Of a stretch of DNA of 37,241 nt, positions 18,586-27,168 are shown one piece after another. This stretch comes from an uncultured Prolixibacteraceae bacterium. Its GTDB lineage: Bacteria; Bacteroidota; Bacteroidia; Bacteroidales; Prolixibacteraceae. Numbering within the stretch: position 1 is the stretch's first letter; every line of letters begins with the position of its first letter. The stretch covers positions 1 through 37,241 of the forward strand of contig CAJXZG010000053.1 of the NCBI GenBank assembly GCA_913063265.1. Reading direction: 5' to 3'. The notes beneath the pieces are model-generated. The model did not search any database. It was given only the letters and a program-made list of their open reading frames with translations, and was not told where the DNA came from. Both the position numbers and the translations under genes were made by a program.

Positions 18586-18593
18586 TATTTTTG
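18586..18593 (+). promoter_or_regulatory. Candidate promoter -7 element for the 18612 gene
   Basis: TATTTTTG matches TAnnTTTG and overlaps the in-frame TTG at 18591. A transcript starting near 18600 would exclude that TTG and supports the ATG at 18612 as the true start. Confidence 0.5.
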
Positions 18594-18611
18594 TTCGATT
18601 ATATAGTAGCA

Positions 18612-19361
18612 ATGGAAGAAAATCAATATTATCAGAATATTCAAAAAGTGCTGGAAGAACTGCCGGAAAACTTCAGTGTTTTGGAAGAACAAATCGACAT
18701 TGAGGTACAGATGAAATATTTTGAGGAAGCCAAAAAGATTCGTGCAAAGCATCTGGAAAATGAATATTTTGAAAAAAGAGAAGAGCTTTTTAATGATGAT
18801 ACAGATGATGAAAGAAAAAAAGAAATTTTGCTTTCAATTGCAATTATTGATGATGTAAGCGCTTTTCGAACCATTGAAAAATTTACCAGTCTGGCTGAGG
18901 GTGATTTAAAAATGTGGGCAGTTCTTGCATTCCAGGAAAGCCGGATGTTGATTCAAAGCTCATTGCTTGATGAACAGCAGGTTTTTATTTCCACCGGGCT
19001 TGGAGGAAAAGGTAAAAAACTTCGGTATTATGTGGTTTTTATCAACAAAGAGAAAAACTCCATGTTAAATTCAACGCAACAAAAACTGTTAAAAGATGAA
19101 TTGATTTATGAGTTGAACAAAAATGACGGTGAATTTGAATCGATGGATTTTTCTGAAGGATTTTCAAATGTTCTGGTTATGTTGCCCCTTCAATCCGATT
19201 TAAAACAAATTCTCAGAAACACTATCGACGAATGTAATCAGTATGGTAATTTCCTGGATGAGGATATGATTGTTACCAATGTTAAAGTATTGTCGAGAAG
19301 TGAGATTCTGGATATGCTAAAGAAAAAAGATAATCCGATCGATGAACTGGAAGAAGAATAA
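18612..19361 (+). CDS. Conserved protein of unknown function
   Basis: I do not recognise a characterised family. From the ATG at 18612 the protein has 249 residues. It is acidic and mostly helical by composition in residues 1-120 (many E, K, L), which could form a HEAT-like helical stack. A second part begins at FISTGLGGKGKKLRYYVVF, with alternating hydrophobic residues suggesting a beta sheet. The tail is acidic (PIDELEEE). There is no signal peptide or membrane segment, so it is probably cytoplasmic. It overlaps the thiamine-binding-type gene by 20 bases, so the two are coupled. Confidence 0.8.
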   Translation: MEENQYYQNIQKVLEELPENFSVLEEQIDIEVQMKYFEEAKKIRAKHLENEYFEKREELFNDDTDDERKKEILLSIAIIDDVSAFRTIEKFTSLAEGDLKMWAVLAFQESRMLIQSSLLDEQQVFISTGLGGKGKKLRYYVVFINKEKNSMLNSTQQKLLKDELIYELNKNDGEFESMDFSEGFSNVLVMLPLQSDLKQILRNTIDECNQYGNFLDEDMIVTNVKVLSRSEILDMLKKKDNPIDELEEE

Positions 19362-19644
19362 AATTAATGTTGCAATTCAGGTATTGCCTGAAGCCGGTGG
19401 AAAAATAAAATACGATTTGGTGGATGCTGCAATTGAGGCGATCCGGAGAACAGGATTCAAATATCAGGTTTGTCCGTTTGAGACTGTTGTAGAATGTACT
19501 TATGAAGAACTACCCAAGGTGCTGGAAAGCATTCATGAATCCTGTAAATCTGCCGGAACAGAGAAAATGCTGACCAATTTAAAAATCCAGGTTGATTTTG
19601 CTCAGGGAGTTACGATTGAAGATAAAATGGAGAAGTACCGGTAA
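19342..19644 (+). CDS. MTH1187-family thiamine-binding protein (DUF77)
   Basis: The 100-residue protein matches the small ferredoxin-like fold DUF77/MTH1187 (YqgV) family: INVAIQVLPEAGGKIKYDLVDAAIEAI, then FKYQVCPFETVVEC and a closing KIQVDFAQGVTIEDKMEKYR. Members form tetramers and bind thiamine or related ligands, though the physiological role is uncertain. Its start lies inside the end of the preceding gene (20-base overlap in another frame), indicating coupled translation. A period-7 repeat follows the stop directly. Confidence 0.85.
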   Translation: MNWKKNKINVAIQVLPEAGGKIKYDLVDAAIEAIRRTGFKYQVCPFETVVECTYEELPKVLESIHESCKSAGTEKMLTNLKIQVDFAQGVTIEDKMEKYR

Positions 19645-19675
19645 GAAGCCGGAAGTCAGAAGCCGGAAGATAAAA
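19640..19675 (+). repeat. Period-7 intergenic word repeat
   Basis: Words GAAGCCG, GAAGTCA, GAAGCCG and GAAGATA follow each other in seven-base phase immediately after the stop at 19644, the same type as at 11197-11240. Confidence 0.5.
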
Positions 19676-19743
19676 ACTTTCAGGCTCTAAATTAATTTTT
19701 GTTATAATTTTACAAATCAATTTATGGATTAATTGAAAAATTG

Positions 19744-19751
19744 TATATTTG
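19744..19751 (+). promoter_or_regulatory. tRNA-Arg promoter -7 element
   Basis: TATATTTG matches TAnnTTTG exactly, 25 bases before the mature tRNA 5' end. Confidence 0.65.
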
Positions 19752-19776
19752 CACCGCTTTAAAAGCAAAATATACC

Positions 19777-19850
19777 GGACCTGTAGCATAATTGGATAGT
19801 GCACCTGACTACGGATCAGGAGGTTAGGGGTTCGAGTCCCTTCAGGTTCA
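19777..19850 (+). tRNA. tRNA-Arg (anticodon ACG)
   Basis: A full cloverleaf folds in 74 bases. The acceptor arms GGACCTG and CAGGTTC pair with one G-U, with discriminator A at 19850. The anticodon stem CCTGA/TCAGG (19804-19808, 19816-19820) holds the loop CTACGGA with anticodon ACG at 19811-19813. The T arm is AGGGG-TTCGAGT-CCCTT-like. No CCA is encoded. The A34 is expected to be edited to inosine to read CGN codons. A terminator follows. Confidence 0.97.
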
Positions 19851-19851
19851 C

Positions 19852-19886
19852 AAAGGCTGTCAATTTTGATGGCCTTTATTTTTTAT
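19852..19886 (+). terminator. Terminator after tRNA-Arg
   Basis: The stem AAAGGC/GCCTTT (19852-19857 with 19872-19877), with an inner pairing of TCAA with TTGA, is followed by a T-rich stretch at 19875-19886. Confidence 0.7.
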
Positions 19887-19970
19887 AGCAATGAAACTCA
19901 AAACAGGAAATTAATTAACAATCTGTTCTGGGAAAGATTACAAGTCTTCATTAAAAAAATCGTTTCCCTA

Positions 19971-21134
19971 TTATTTACCATATTTGTCAACCAATAACAT
20001 CCAATCATTCACATTCTGCCCAAACTGTTCTTTCATTCTTAAATTAACTGTTTCCCGCATTTCAATCGGCCAAATTTCTTTTCCATGAATAGCCCCTAAA
20101 ACTGCACCCATAACCTGAGCATATGAATCGGTGTCATGACCAAACTCCATCATTAATTGCATCGAAGCAAGAGGATGATAATCTACAATTTCTGCGCAGG
20201 CCATGACCACTACAATTGGCACCCATGCTTCCCACCAATATGTTGTTTGAAGGTTATTTTCCAGCAAAACAAACAGTTTAGAAATATTCCCGTCAGCACG
20301 TTGAACCAGTTCATTTGAAATATCAAGCCATTTGTTTAATTGTCGGTCAACGTATAATACATTGTTATAATTGTACGGATCCACAGTTCGCATTGCTTCT
20401 TCGAAGTTTGTCCAGTTTCCGTCAGCCTGCAGGGCACGTGCCAAACCGGCTACCAGGGCAGAGTTTATATCTTTTGCAACACCAATATCAAAATATCCCA
20501 GTTCATAAGTTTTTAAATAGCACCATTCGGGATTTTCCGGATTTAAAGCAGCAACAGGCAAAAATGGCATTTGTCCTTCCATTGTCGGAATTCCTCCCCA
20601 TATGCGTTCAACCGGATAAGCGTTTTTCTTTTTGCCCAATGCAGCATTGGTAGCATATTCAATTTCAGGAATCCACCAGTCATAGTGCTTTTTGTATTCT
20701 TCCGAAAGTTCGTTTCTAAAATCAAGTACGGCTTGTGCAAATTTTTTCCGTGTAAGTTTACCCTTGTTCTTCTTTAAACAATTAAAAAATATAATCTTAA
20801 ATCTGGTATCGTCAGTAATTGTTCCTTCCCTTCCATATGCTTCCCATTGGGCAAAAGGTTCCACTTCTTTTGGATAGGGTCGAAGTTTAAAAAGTGCTCC
20901 CAGTTCTTCTATTCCTTTTTTTGTGATTTTTTTATTAGTCGTGCTCCAGTAACTTCGTTCAGGTGGCGAGACAAATTCCACAGGTCCTCCTGCAGCATCA
21001 CCAATTGCAGAGCCAATGAGCATTCCCTCAATTTTTGAGTTTAATGAGATTTGACTTTCATTAACGGCAATTTCTTGCGAAAGCACCTGAAAATAGCATG
21101 TCAGGATTAGGAAAAAAAGGAATGCATTTTTCAT
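19971..21134 (-). CDS. Secreted ADP-ribosylglycohydrolase-family protein
   Basis: The frame is open to a TTG at 21215 inside the fucosidase gene, but the ATG at 21134 gives a clean signal peptide (KNAFLFFLILTCYFQVLSQE) and avoids the 68-base overlap. The 387-residue protein carries the DraG/ARH metal-site motifs GSAIGDAAGGPVEF, TITDDTRFK and, near the end, GHDTDSYAQVMGAVLGAIHG. The family usually removes ADP-ribose from proteins in the cytoplasm; export makes that substrate unlikely. It follows the GH29 gene by 13 bases, so it may act on a glycoside-linked substrate. That is inference. Confidence 0.88.
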   Translation of the reverse strand: MKNAFLFFLILTCYFQVLSQEIAVNESQISLNSKIEGMLIGSAIGDAAGGPVEFVSPPERSYWSTTNKKITKKGIEELGALFKLRPYPKEVEPFAQWEAYGREGTITDDTRFKIIFFNCLKKNKGKLTRKKFAQAVLDFRNELSEEYKKHYDWWIPEIEYATNAALGKKKNAYPVERIWGGIPTMEGQMPFLPVAALNPENPEWCYLKTYELGYFDIGVAKDINSALVAGLARALQADGNWTNFEEAMRTVDPYNYNNVLYVDRQLNKWLDISNELVQRADGNISKLFVLLENNLQTTYWWEAWVPIVVVMACAEIVDYHPLASMQLMMEFGHDTDSYAQVMGAVLGAIHGKEIWPIEMRETVNLRMKEQFGQNVNDWMLLVDKYGK

Positions 21135-21147
21135 TATGTTTGAAATC

Positions 21148-22560
21148 TTAGTTGGCTTCAATAGCACCTCCATGTCCACGGTACAAATCAAGAGCAGAAT
21201 CCAGATCAATAGCAATTACTGTTACATTTTTATCCAACATTTCAGGTTTTAGTTCCACCTGAAGTACTCCGGGTATTCCGTGCCATGCAGCACCGCCATT
21301 TCGTTCAAATGACAAGGTTTTATCTGTTCCTACCAAACGAATTTGTTTTACTTTATTCTTGATTCCTTTGATAACCACATCATCTTTTGGGATGTCCAGA
21401 AAAAAACAATACAATGTTTTTTTGTCTTTTGAAAGTGTGGTAGGTCCGTAAAAATGGCCAAAAGGTAAACCGCGTACCGAACCATAAATGGCCTCTTCAT
21501 GTTTTTTAGTCCAACGCCCCAACTGTTTTAATACTTCTGTTTGCTCATGAGTAATGGTGCCGTCTTCTTTGGGGCCGACATCAAGCAGAAGATTACCTCC
21601 CATACTTATGCAGTCTGAAAAAGTTCTGATGATATAGTTCACCGATTTTTGATTGTTATCATCAACCTGGTAGCCCCAGGAATCATTGATCGTCATGCAC
21701 AATTCCCAAGGACCTTCCGGCCCATGAATGGGAACTCCCTGCTCAGGAGTGGCATAATCTCCATACCCGCTCATTCGCGAATTTAAAATGGTTTTTGGAT
21801 TCGAACTTAACAGCATTTCCCGCACTTCAGACATTCTCCATTGTTCTGCCGTTCTTGACCAGTCTCCGTCAAACCACCAAAGGTCAGGTCTGATGAGCTC
21901 ATCAACCTCTTTTAACTGAGCCCTGTGAAATTTCAGAAAATCCTCCCATCGCTCAAGATCTGCTTCATCGGTTTGTGGATAATCAAAAGGATTGGTATTG
22001 TTCGAAGCCCTGTTTGGACCATTATGTACCGATGCATAAGATGGATGCGACCAATCGAGATGTGAAAAATATATACCAACTTTTAAATCATGGTCACGCA
22101 ATGCTTTTGCATAAGGACTAATCAGATCTCTTTTGGCAGGCGTTTTTTTCACCACACTCAAATCACTTTGTTTTGTATCCCAGAGAGCAACACCGTCATG
22201 ATGTTTTGATGTTAACACAGCGTACCTGGCTCCAGCTTCCTTGAACAGTTTCGCCCATTGCTGAGGATCATATTTACTTGCTGTAAAACCATCCAGTTGT
22301 TTCATATAATCATCATAAGAAATCTCATTGTTGTAAAACGACCATGATTCTGAAATGCCGTACACTGCATATATTCCATAATGGATAAATATTCCAAGTT
22401 TTGCATCAGCAAACCATTCCATTTTTTCCTGGTCAACTTTTACTTTTTTGCCGGATTCTTTTTCTTCTACGTCTGATGCAAAGACATTGATTGCCATTAT
22501 CAATAAAAGGGCAAAAGCAGCTGCTTTTTTGATAAAACTTTTTCTTCTTTCAGTTTTCAT
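21148..22560 (-). CDS. Alpha-L-fucosidase, glycoside hydrolase family 29
   Basis: The 470-residue secreted enzyme starts with a signal peptide (residues 1-29). GH29 motifs follow: LGIFIHYGIYAV, SKHHDGVALWDT (119-129), and LWWFDGDW placing the nucleophile at Asp231. Glu273 in DYATPEQGVP is a good candidate for the acid/base of the broad-specificity GH29-A group. It releases L-fucose from glycans in the periplasm or outside the cell. It lies upstream of and nearly touching the ARH-family gene. No SusC/SusD pair is present, so this is not a classical polysaccharide utilisation locus. Confidence 0.94.
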   Translation of the reverse strand: MKTERRKSFIKKAAAFALLLIMAINVFASDVEEKESGKKVKVDQEKMEWFADAKLGIFIHYGIYAVYGISESWSFYNNEISYDDYMKQLDGFTASKYDPQQWAKLFKEAGARYAVLTSKHHDGVALWDTKQSDLSVVKKTPAKRDLISPYAKALRDHDLKVGIYFSHLDWSHPSYASVHNGPNRASNNTNPFDYPQTDEADLERWEDFLKFHRAQLKEVDELIRPDLWWFDGDWSRTAEQWRMSEVREMLLSSNPKTILNSRMSGYGDYATPEQGVPIHGPEGPWELCMTINDSWGYQVDDNNQKSVNYIIRTFSDCISMGGNLLLDVGPKEDGTITHEQTEVLKQLGRWTKKHEEAIYGSVRGLPFGHFYGPTTLSKDKKTLYCFFLDIPKDDVVIKGIKNKVKQIRLVGTDKTLSFERNGGAAWHGIPGVLQVELKPEMLDKNVTVIAIDLDSALDLYRGHGGAIEAN

Positions 22561-22594
22561 TGGTTGAGTTTTTTAGTTTAGCGTTTTATAATTT

Positions 22595-22610
22595 TAATAT
22601 TTAAATATTA
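22595..22610. promoter_or_regulatory. 16-base perfect palindrome upstream of the fucosidase
   Basis: TAATATTTAAATATTA is a perfect palindrome 35 bases before the GH29 start and could be an operator; being purely A/T, it may also be chance. The rest of the 307-base spacer 22561-22867 is AT-rich, with a minus-strand -7 box at 22720-22727 and no gene. Confidence 0.25.
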
Positions 22611-22719
22611 GTCCGCAAGATGATTTTGTAAAAAGCCGTGTTCTTATTGAAATTTTGTCAATCCCCTAATTTTAGCTTTTCAACTATCTCTTAATTTTTA
22701 GATTCTTGTTGCTGTTTTC

Positions 22720-22727
22720 CAAAAATA
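22720..22727 (-). promoter_or_regulatory. Candidate promoter -7 element for the fucosidase unit
   Basis: The minus strand reads TATTTTTG (TAnnTTTG), 160 bases before the GH29 start, implying a long leader that would contain the 22595-22610 palindrome. Confidence 0.3.
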
Positions 22728-22867
22728 ACAACAATTTCCAATTTATTGATTTGAATTTATGAAAGCCTGATTGAACTCACCCTTGAGTTTACTTCAAGCC
22801 GGTTAAGCTGAACATTTTGAAGTTTTTATTTTCTTGCAGCAGCCAGGTTCAGACAGCAGAATATGAT

Positions 22868-23644
22868 TCACTTTTTATCCGGATAAAACTTTACACTTTT
22901 TATCAGAAACTCACTTTCCTCCATATAAGGAGCTTTAACCGCGTTATTCATTATTAAGTACTTGGGTTGATCGGAAGAAAAAGAAGGCTCCTTGCTTCGG
23001 AAACTGTTGACAAGTATTCCATCCAGATAAAACATATATCCATCAGGTAAAACTCTTACTGCATACTTATGTACTTTTCCGTCATAAGGATGCATTTGCC
23101 GGAGTCTTTCATTGGTAGCATATTTGTCGGGGTGCCAGCCATAATGTACAACGTTTTCAATTCCACCCCTGCCGTTGTTCTCGGCAAAGTCTACCTCTGG
23201 AATAATGTGGGTTTTACCAATTTCAGGCACAAAATAATCGGGATGCAATAGCCATAAAGCTGCCCATGTTCTGGGAAATACAGCCTCAACTTCCCAAATC
23301 CCATAAGGTTGATAAAAACGATTCCATGTACTGTCTTTATCCCAGGTTGTAAGGCATCCGCAAATCCAATTGTAATTTCCCGATTTTTGCCAGGTTGTAA
23401 TTTCTCCTGCTTCTTTGATACATTTAATAACTAATCCTTCCGGCCTGAGTTCGACCATGTCGGCACGAAAAAGAACCGGATTTTCATTATAGAATTCCTT
23501 GTCAACAATCTTAAAATTATCGGTTAATTCTTCCACCGAATCAAAATAACATTCGAACAAAGGTGTTTGAATAAGGGGCTGTAAAATTCTTCGGCTACAC
23601 CCCATAAAAACGAACACAAAAATTAGAATTATTATTTTCTTCAT
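22868..23644 (-). CDS. GH16-like lipoprotein
   Basis: The 258-residue protein has a lipoprotein signal with lipobox FMGC (Cys16). The motif EVDFAE at residues 150-155 fits the GH16 active-site pattern E-x-D-x-x-E (nucleophile Glu150, Asp152, acid/base Glu155). Nearby WEVEAVFPRTWAALWLL and HKYAVRVLPDGYMFYLDGILV match the beta-jelly-roll of the concanavalin-like glucanase fold. It probably cleaves or trims a polysaccharide at the outer membrane. It is 170 bases downstream of the Wzc-like kinase on the same strand, which suggests processing of the exported polymer. Family membership is from the motif; the exact substrate is unknown. Confidence 0.82.
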   Translation of the reverse strand: MKKIIILIFVFVFMGCSRRILQPLIQTPLFECYFDSVEELTDNFKIVDKEFYNENPVLFRADMVELRPEGLVIKCIKEAGEITTWQKSGNYNWICGCLTTWDKDSTWNRFYQPYGIWEVEAVFPRTWAALWLLHPDYFVPEIGKTHIIPEVDFAENNGRGGIENVVHYGWHPDKYATNERLRQMHPYDGKVHKYAVRVLPDGYMFYLDGILVNSFRSKEPSFSSDQPKYLIMNNAVKAPYMEESEFLIKSVKFYPDKK

Positions 23645-23814
23645 GTATCCCTTTTACGTATCTTACTCTTTCAGGATACCTCTTTGGGGCTTAAAATCAT
23701 TCATGAATTACAGGGGGCATTAATTTTCAGATATAAGATTCCGGCTTCATTAACCTGATGTTGATTGATTTGAAGAAGCAGTAAAGCACCTATTGAAATG
23801 AAAGTCTTTACCTT

Positions 23815-26334
23815 TTATACTATCTCCTCTTCCACTTTCAATTTTTTGCGTTTACTGTTTTTCTGTTCTTTACCGTTGCCGTAGCCATAGCCGTAACCAT
23901 AGCCATAACCGTAGCCATATCCATAGCCGTAACCATAACCGTAGCCATAACCACCGGAGAATCCGTATTTTGCTTTTCCAAGACGAATATCGTTAACGAT
24001 CAATCCAACACCTTTTAGGTTGTGTTTTGTCACCTCATCCAATGCAGTTTTTAAACCCTGTGCATGCGTATATTTATGACGAACCACAAACAAGTTGGAA
24101 TCGATAATATCATTCAACTGGAACATATCTGCAACATATCCCACCGGAGGTGTATCAATCAAAATCACATCATATTCTTTTCTTAATTCCCCCACAAGTT
24201 CCAGCATTTTTTCATCGGTAAGCATCTCCGACGGATTTGGTGGTATAGGGCCTGCAGGAATCAGTTTTAAGAAGGGGTGTTTGGTTTTGCATGTAATTTC
24301 TTCCAGACTTGCCTTTCCGATAATATAATTTACCACTCCAAGTTCTGTTTTTAAATCAAACTCTTCAATCATTTTAGAGTTGCGTAAGTCCAAATCAAGT
24401 ATTACCGTCTTTTTACGCATTAAGGCAAAGGATGAAGCCACGTTTATGGTAGTATACGACTTTCCTTCTTTTGGGAAAGTTGAAGTTACCGCAATAACAG
24501 GATTTTCTTTTCCCTTACAAATCAGGTTCAATTTGTTTCGTATCGAACGATAAGGTTCACTGGCCGGTGAATTGGGTTTATCCAAAACCAGGGTGCGGCT
24601 TCCAAATTCTTTAACATTATGAAATACATGGCCGATAATCGGGAAATGTGTAATCGATTTAATTTGATCTTCCGATAAAATCTTGTTATTGAAAAAATCA
24701 CGCAGAAAAATGATTCCTGCAGGAAATGCTAATCCCAATAAAAGAGCAATCGCGTAAATTCTTTTAGATTGTGGCTCAACCGGAAAATCACTTCCTTTGG
24801 CCTCTTCGATAACCTGACTATCAGGAATATTTGAAGCTTTTGCAATTTGTGCTTCCGACAGTTTTTGTAGAAGGAAAGTATATATTTCGTTATTTAACTG
24901 GTAATTCCTTTCGATATTTACAAAACTTCTTTCTGTTGCCGGAAGTCGTTTTATCTGCGCTTCGTAACTTCTGATTCGTTTATTTAAATCGGTTAAAGCA
25001 ATATCAGACTGCGTAATAATATTGGTTGTATTTTCCAGCAATGAGTTTTTTACACTCTCTATCTGCGCGTTCAAACGCAAAATCGTGGGGTGTTGTGAGT
25101 TTTCGCGAATGGAAGTCTGACTTGATTTCTGAGTAATGAGTTCATTCAACTGCAATATCAAACTATTTAACAGCGGATCTGCAATTCCCATCGCCGAAGG
25201 TGCGATAACAGTTTCCAGTTCCTGGTTCGATTCAATATAATCCTGAAGGTAGTGGTAATATTTGTTTTGTGTTTCCAGCTGAACAAGTTCGTCATTTAAA
25301 TCTGCCATTTGCTCCAATAGTTGCTGGGATTGCGCCGACAGATTCAGCACCTGGTTTTCGCTTTGAAACGATTCCATCCTGTTTTCCGAGATATTGAGTG
25401 AATCTGAAATATTTTCTAACTGTGCATCAATAAACTGGATGGTACGGTTGGCATTTTCATTCTTTTTCCCCAGGTTATCTAAGGTATAAATCTCTGTAAG
25501 TTTATTTAAAAAGTCAATTCCTTTCTGACGGTTCTGATCACTAAGGGTTAAATGTAAAATCGTATTATATTCATCAGGATAATTGACATTTAAAGCTCCC
25601 TGATACTGTTTCACCAGACTTTCTTTCGTATGAAATCTGAATAAATAGTTGTTTTCAGCTTCCGGATTAAAACGTTCGTTTAATAAAATGGTAAAGGAAA
25701 ATTCATCAGAAGACAGACGAGTCCCCGGCTCAATTATTTTTGAAAAAGAAAACTCAGGAATTTTTTTAATTGTTCTTTTATCCAAATAACTGTATACCGC
25801 AGCTTGTTCACCACTGGCACTTATGGTAAGTTGACCATCAGTGGAAATTGAAAGCTCAAAATTTGTTCCTATCATTTGCGGATGATCTTTATCCCAAATT
25901 ACCTGGAAAGGAACACCTTTGTAGCTTTCAGATATTTTGATATCTCCAACGGTAAAATAACTTACTTCAAAATTTAACTCATCTATGGTTTTGCTTATGA
26001 CAGGTGTTGACCTTAGAATTTCCATCTGGTTATAGATATTCTGCATACTCCCCATGCCTCCCAACCCCTGGAAAACATCTCCTACCGGTCCGGTACCTGC
26101 CGACAAGGTATTTGAACTCATATACGGATCTTCAAAAAGCATGGTTGTTTTTAATTCATATATTGGAGTGGTATAACGTACATAAAGAAAGGCCAAACCT
26201 CCACACACAATTACAGACAATAAAAACCAGTACCAGTTTCGAAGTATTTTAAAAACAAATTTTTTGATATCAGCTGAGTCGTTTTCCTCAATCTGATTGT
26301 AAGTGTTTATATTTTGATTTTCTACTACATTCAT
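23815..26334 (-). CDS. Wzc-like polysaccharide copolymerase with tyrosine kinase domain and (GY)12 tail
   Basis: The 839-residue protein has a Wzz-type N-terminus with a membrane helix (about 30-52), a long periplasmic coiled-coil part with a GNVR-type segment (about 480-530), a second helix (about 535-557) and a cytoplasmic BY-kinase. Kinase motifs are Walker A in STFPKEGKS (618-626), Walker A' VILDLDLR (644-651) and Walker B VILIDTPP (723-730). The tyrosine cluster is replaced by twelve Gly-Tyr dipeptides (796-819), then a basic-acidic tail. The protein controls polymer length and export with the Wza-like partner, whose gene overlaps by four bases. Confidence 0.95.
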   Translation of the reverse strand: MNVVENQNINTYNQIEENDSADIKKFVFKILRNWYWFLLSVIVCGGLAFLYVRYTTPIYELKTTMLFEDPYMSSNTLSAGTGPVGDVFQGLGGMGSMQNIYNQMEILRSTPVISKTIDELNFEVSYFTVGDIKISESYKGVPFQVIWDKDHPQMIGTNFELSISTDGQLTISASGEQAAVYSYLDKRTIKKIPEFSFSKIIEPGTRLSSDEFSFTILLNERFNPEAENNYLFRFHTKESLVKQYQGALNVNYPDEYNTILHLTLSDQNRQKGIDFLNKLTEIYTLDNLGKKNENANRTIQFIDAQLENISDSLNISENRMESFQSENQVLNLSAQSQQLLEQMADLNDELVQLETQNKYYHYLQDYIESNQELETVIAPSAMGIADPLLNSLILQLNELITQKSSQTSIRENSQHPTILRLNAQIESVKNSLLENTTNIITQSDIALTDLNKRIRSYEAQIKRLPATERSFVNIERNYQLNNEIYTFLLQKLSEAQIAKASNIPDSQVIEEAKGSDFPVEPQSKRIYAIALLLGLAFPAGIIFLRDFFNNKILSEDQIKSITHFPIIGHVFHNVKEFGSRTLVLDKPNSPASEPYRSIRNKLNLICKGKENPVIAVTSTFPKEGKSYTTINVASSFALMRKKTVILDLDLRNSKMIEEFDLKTELGVVNYIIGKASLEEITCKTKHPFLKLIPAGPIPPNPSEMLTDEKMLELVGELRKEYDVILIDTPPVGYVADMFQLNDIIDSNLFVVRHKYTHAQGLKTALDEVTKHNLKGVGLIVNDIRLGKAKYGFSGGYGYGYGYGYGYGYGYGYGYGYGYGNGKEQKNSKRKKLKVEEEIV
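23881..23952 (-). repeat. 72-base repeat encoding (Gly-Tyr)12
   Basis: Twenty-four codons alternate Tyr and Gly. Both Tyr codons (TAC and TAT) and three Gly codons (GGC, GGT and one GGA) are used in mixed order, so the protein repeat is kept while the DNA repeat has drifted. Confidence 0.9.
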
Positions 26335-27131
26335 TTTAAAAGAAATAAATTTAATATAAGCAAGAGGGTTGAAGTTACAGCAAGTCCCAAACTCAGGCGC
26401 TGGCCATAAGGTACATTTTTATCTCCATACACCTTATCACGGTGTTCCACGTATACAATATCGTGTGGCAAAATATAATAATAAGGAGACTGAATTACAT
26501 CGGGTGAAGTCAGATCCAGTTCCGCAATATGTTTTCCCTGTGGTAATTCACGAATTACTTTTACATTTTGTCTGTTTCCCCAATCTGTAAGGTCACCGGC
26601 AGTACCCAAAGCCTCAAAAATTGTTAACTGATTTTTGACCATTAATTTTTGACCCGGAGTTTTAACTTCTCCCAGCACCGTGATATTCCTGTTTACCAGC
26701 TTAACAAAAACAGAAGCACTTTGCAGGTATTTATCAACCCCTTGCTGAACAATTTCCTGAACTTCTCCAATCATCTTACCCCCTACTTCTATTTCTCCAA
26801 GTTGAGGATAGCTGATTTTGCCTTCGTTATCCACAAGGTAAGTTATCAGTTCCATGCCACTTTGAGAGTTTCCTGAACTGGCAGTACTTTGGACTCCGGT
26901 TAAATTTAAAAAAGCTGCATTAAGCGGATCATCACTTATTACCTGTATATATAACTGGTCATTGGGCCTGATTTTATAATCTTCAGGTGCCGGCCCATCC
27001 TCATAAGTCTGATCGGTTTCTATGCCATACATGTAATTAATCTCTTCCAAAGGAACAGGAGCTTTACATGATGCTACAATAATTAAAAGCAATAAAACAA
27101 AAAGATTTGTATTTCGAGATTTATGGTTCAT
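26331..27131 (-). CDS. Wza-like polysaccharide export lipoprotein
   Basis: The 266-residue protein has a lipoprotein signal with lipobox VASC (Cys22). The poly-export domain begins YKIRPNDQLYIQVISDDP, followed by an SLBB-type region (about 130-225; ITVLGEVKTPGQ) and a C-terminal hydrophobic segment SLGLAVTSTLLLILNLFLLK. It forms the outer-membrane exit channel for capsular or exopolysaccharide. It is shorter than Escherichia coli Wza (379 residues), as usual for Bacteroidota. It overlaps the Wzc-like gene by four bases, so the two are coupled. Confidence 0.93.
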   Translation of the reverse strand: MNHKSRNTNLFVLLLLIIVASCKAPVPLEEINYMYGIETDQTYEDGPAPEDYKIRPNDQLYIQVISDDPLNAAFLNLTGVQSTASSGNSQSGMELITYLVDNEGKISYPQLGEIEVGGKMIGEVQEIVQQGVDKYLQSASVFVKLVNRNITVLGEVKTPGQKLMVKNQLTIFEALGTAGDLTDWGNRQNVKVIRELPQGKHIAELDLTSPDVIQSPYYYILPHDIVYVEHRDKVYGDKNVPYGQRLSLGLAVTSTLLLILNLFLLK

Positions 27132-27160
27132 GCTTAATTACGCTAAGTGATTTGCAGTGC

Positions 27161-27168
27161 CAAAAGTA
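27161..27168 (-). promoter_or_regulatory. Candidate wza-wzc promoter -7 element
   Basis: The minus strand reads TACTTTTG (TAnnTTTG), 30 bases before the Wza-like start. Confidence 0.5.

Noticed and set aside
18591..18611. Upstream start of the unknown gene at 18591
   Set aside because: The codon is TTG and overlaps a TAnnTTTG promoter box, so it would lie before the transcript start.
19777..19970. Integration site at tRNA-Arg
   Set aside because: No integrase and no repeat of the tRNA 3' end were seen nearby; a terminator follows directly.
21135..21215. N-terminal extension of the ARH-family protein to 21215
   Set aside because: The codon there is TTG, it overlaps the fucosidase gene by 68 bases, and the ATG at 21134 gives a proper signal peptide.
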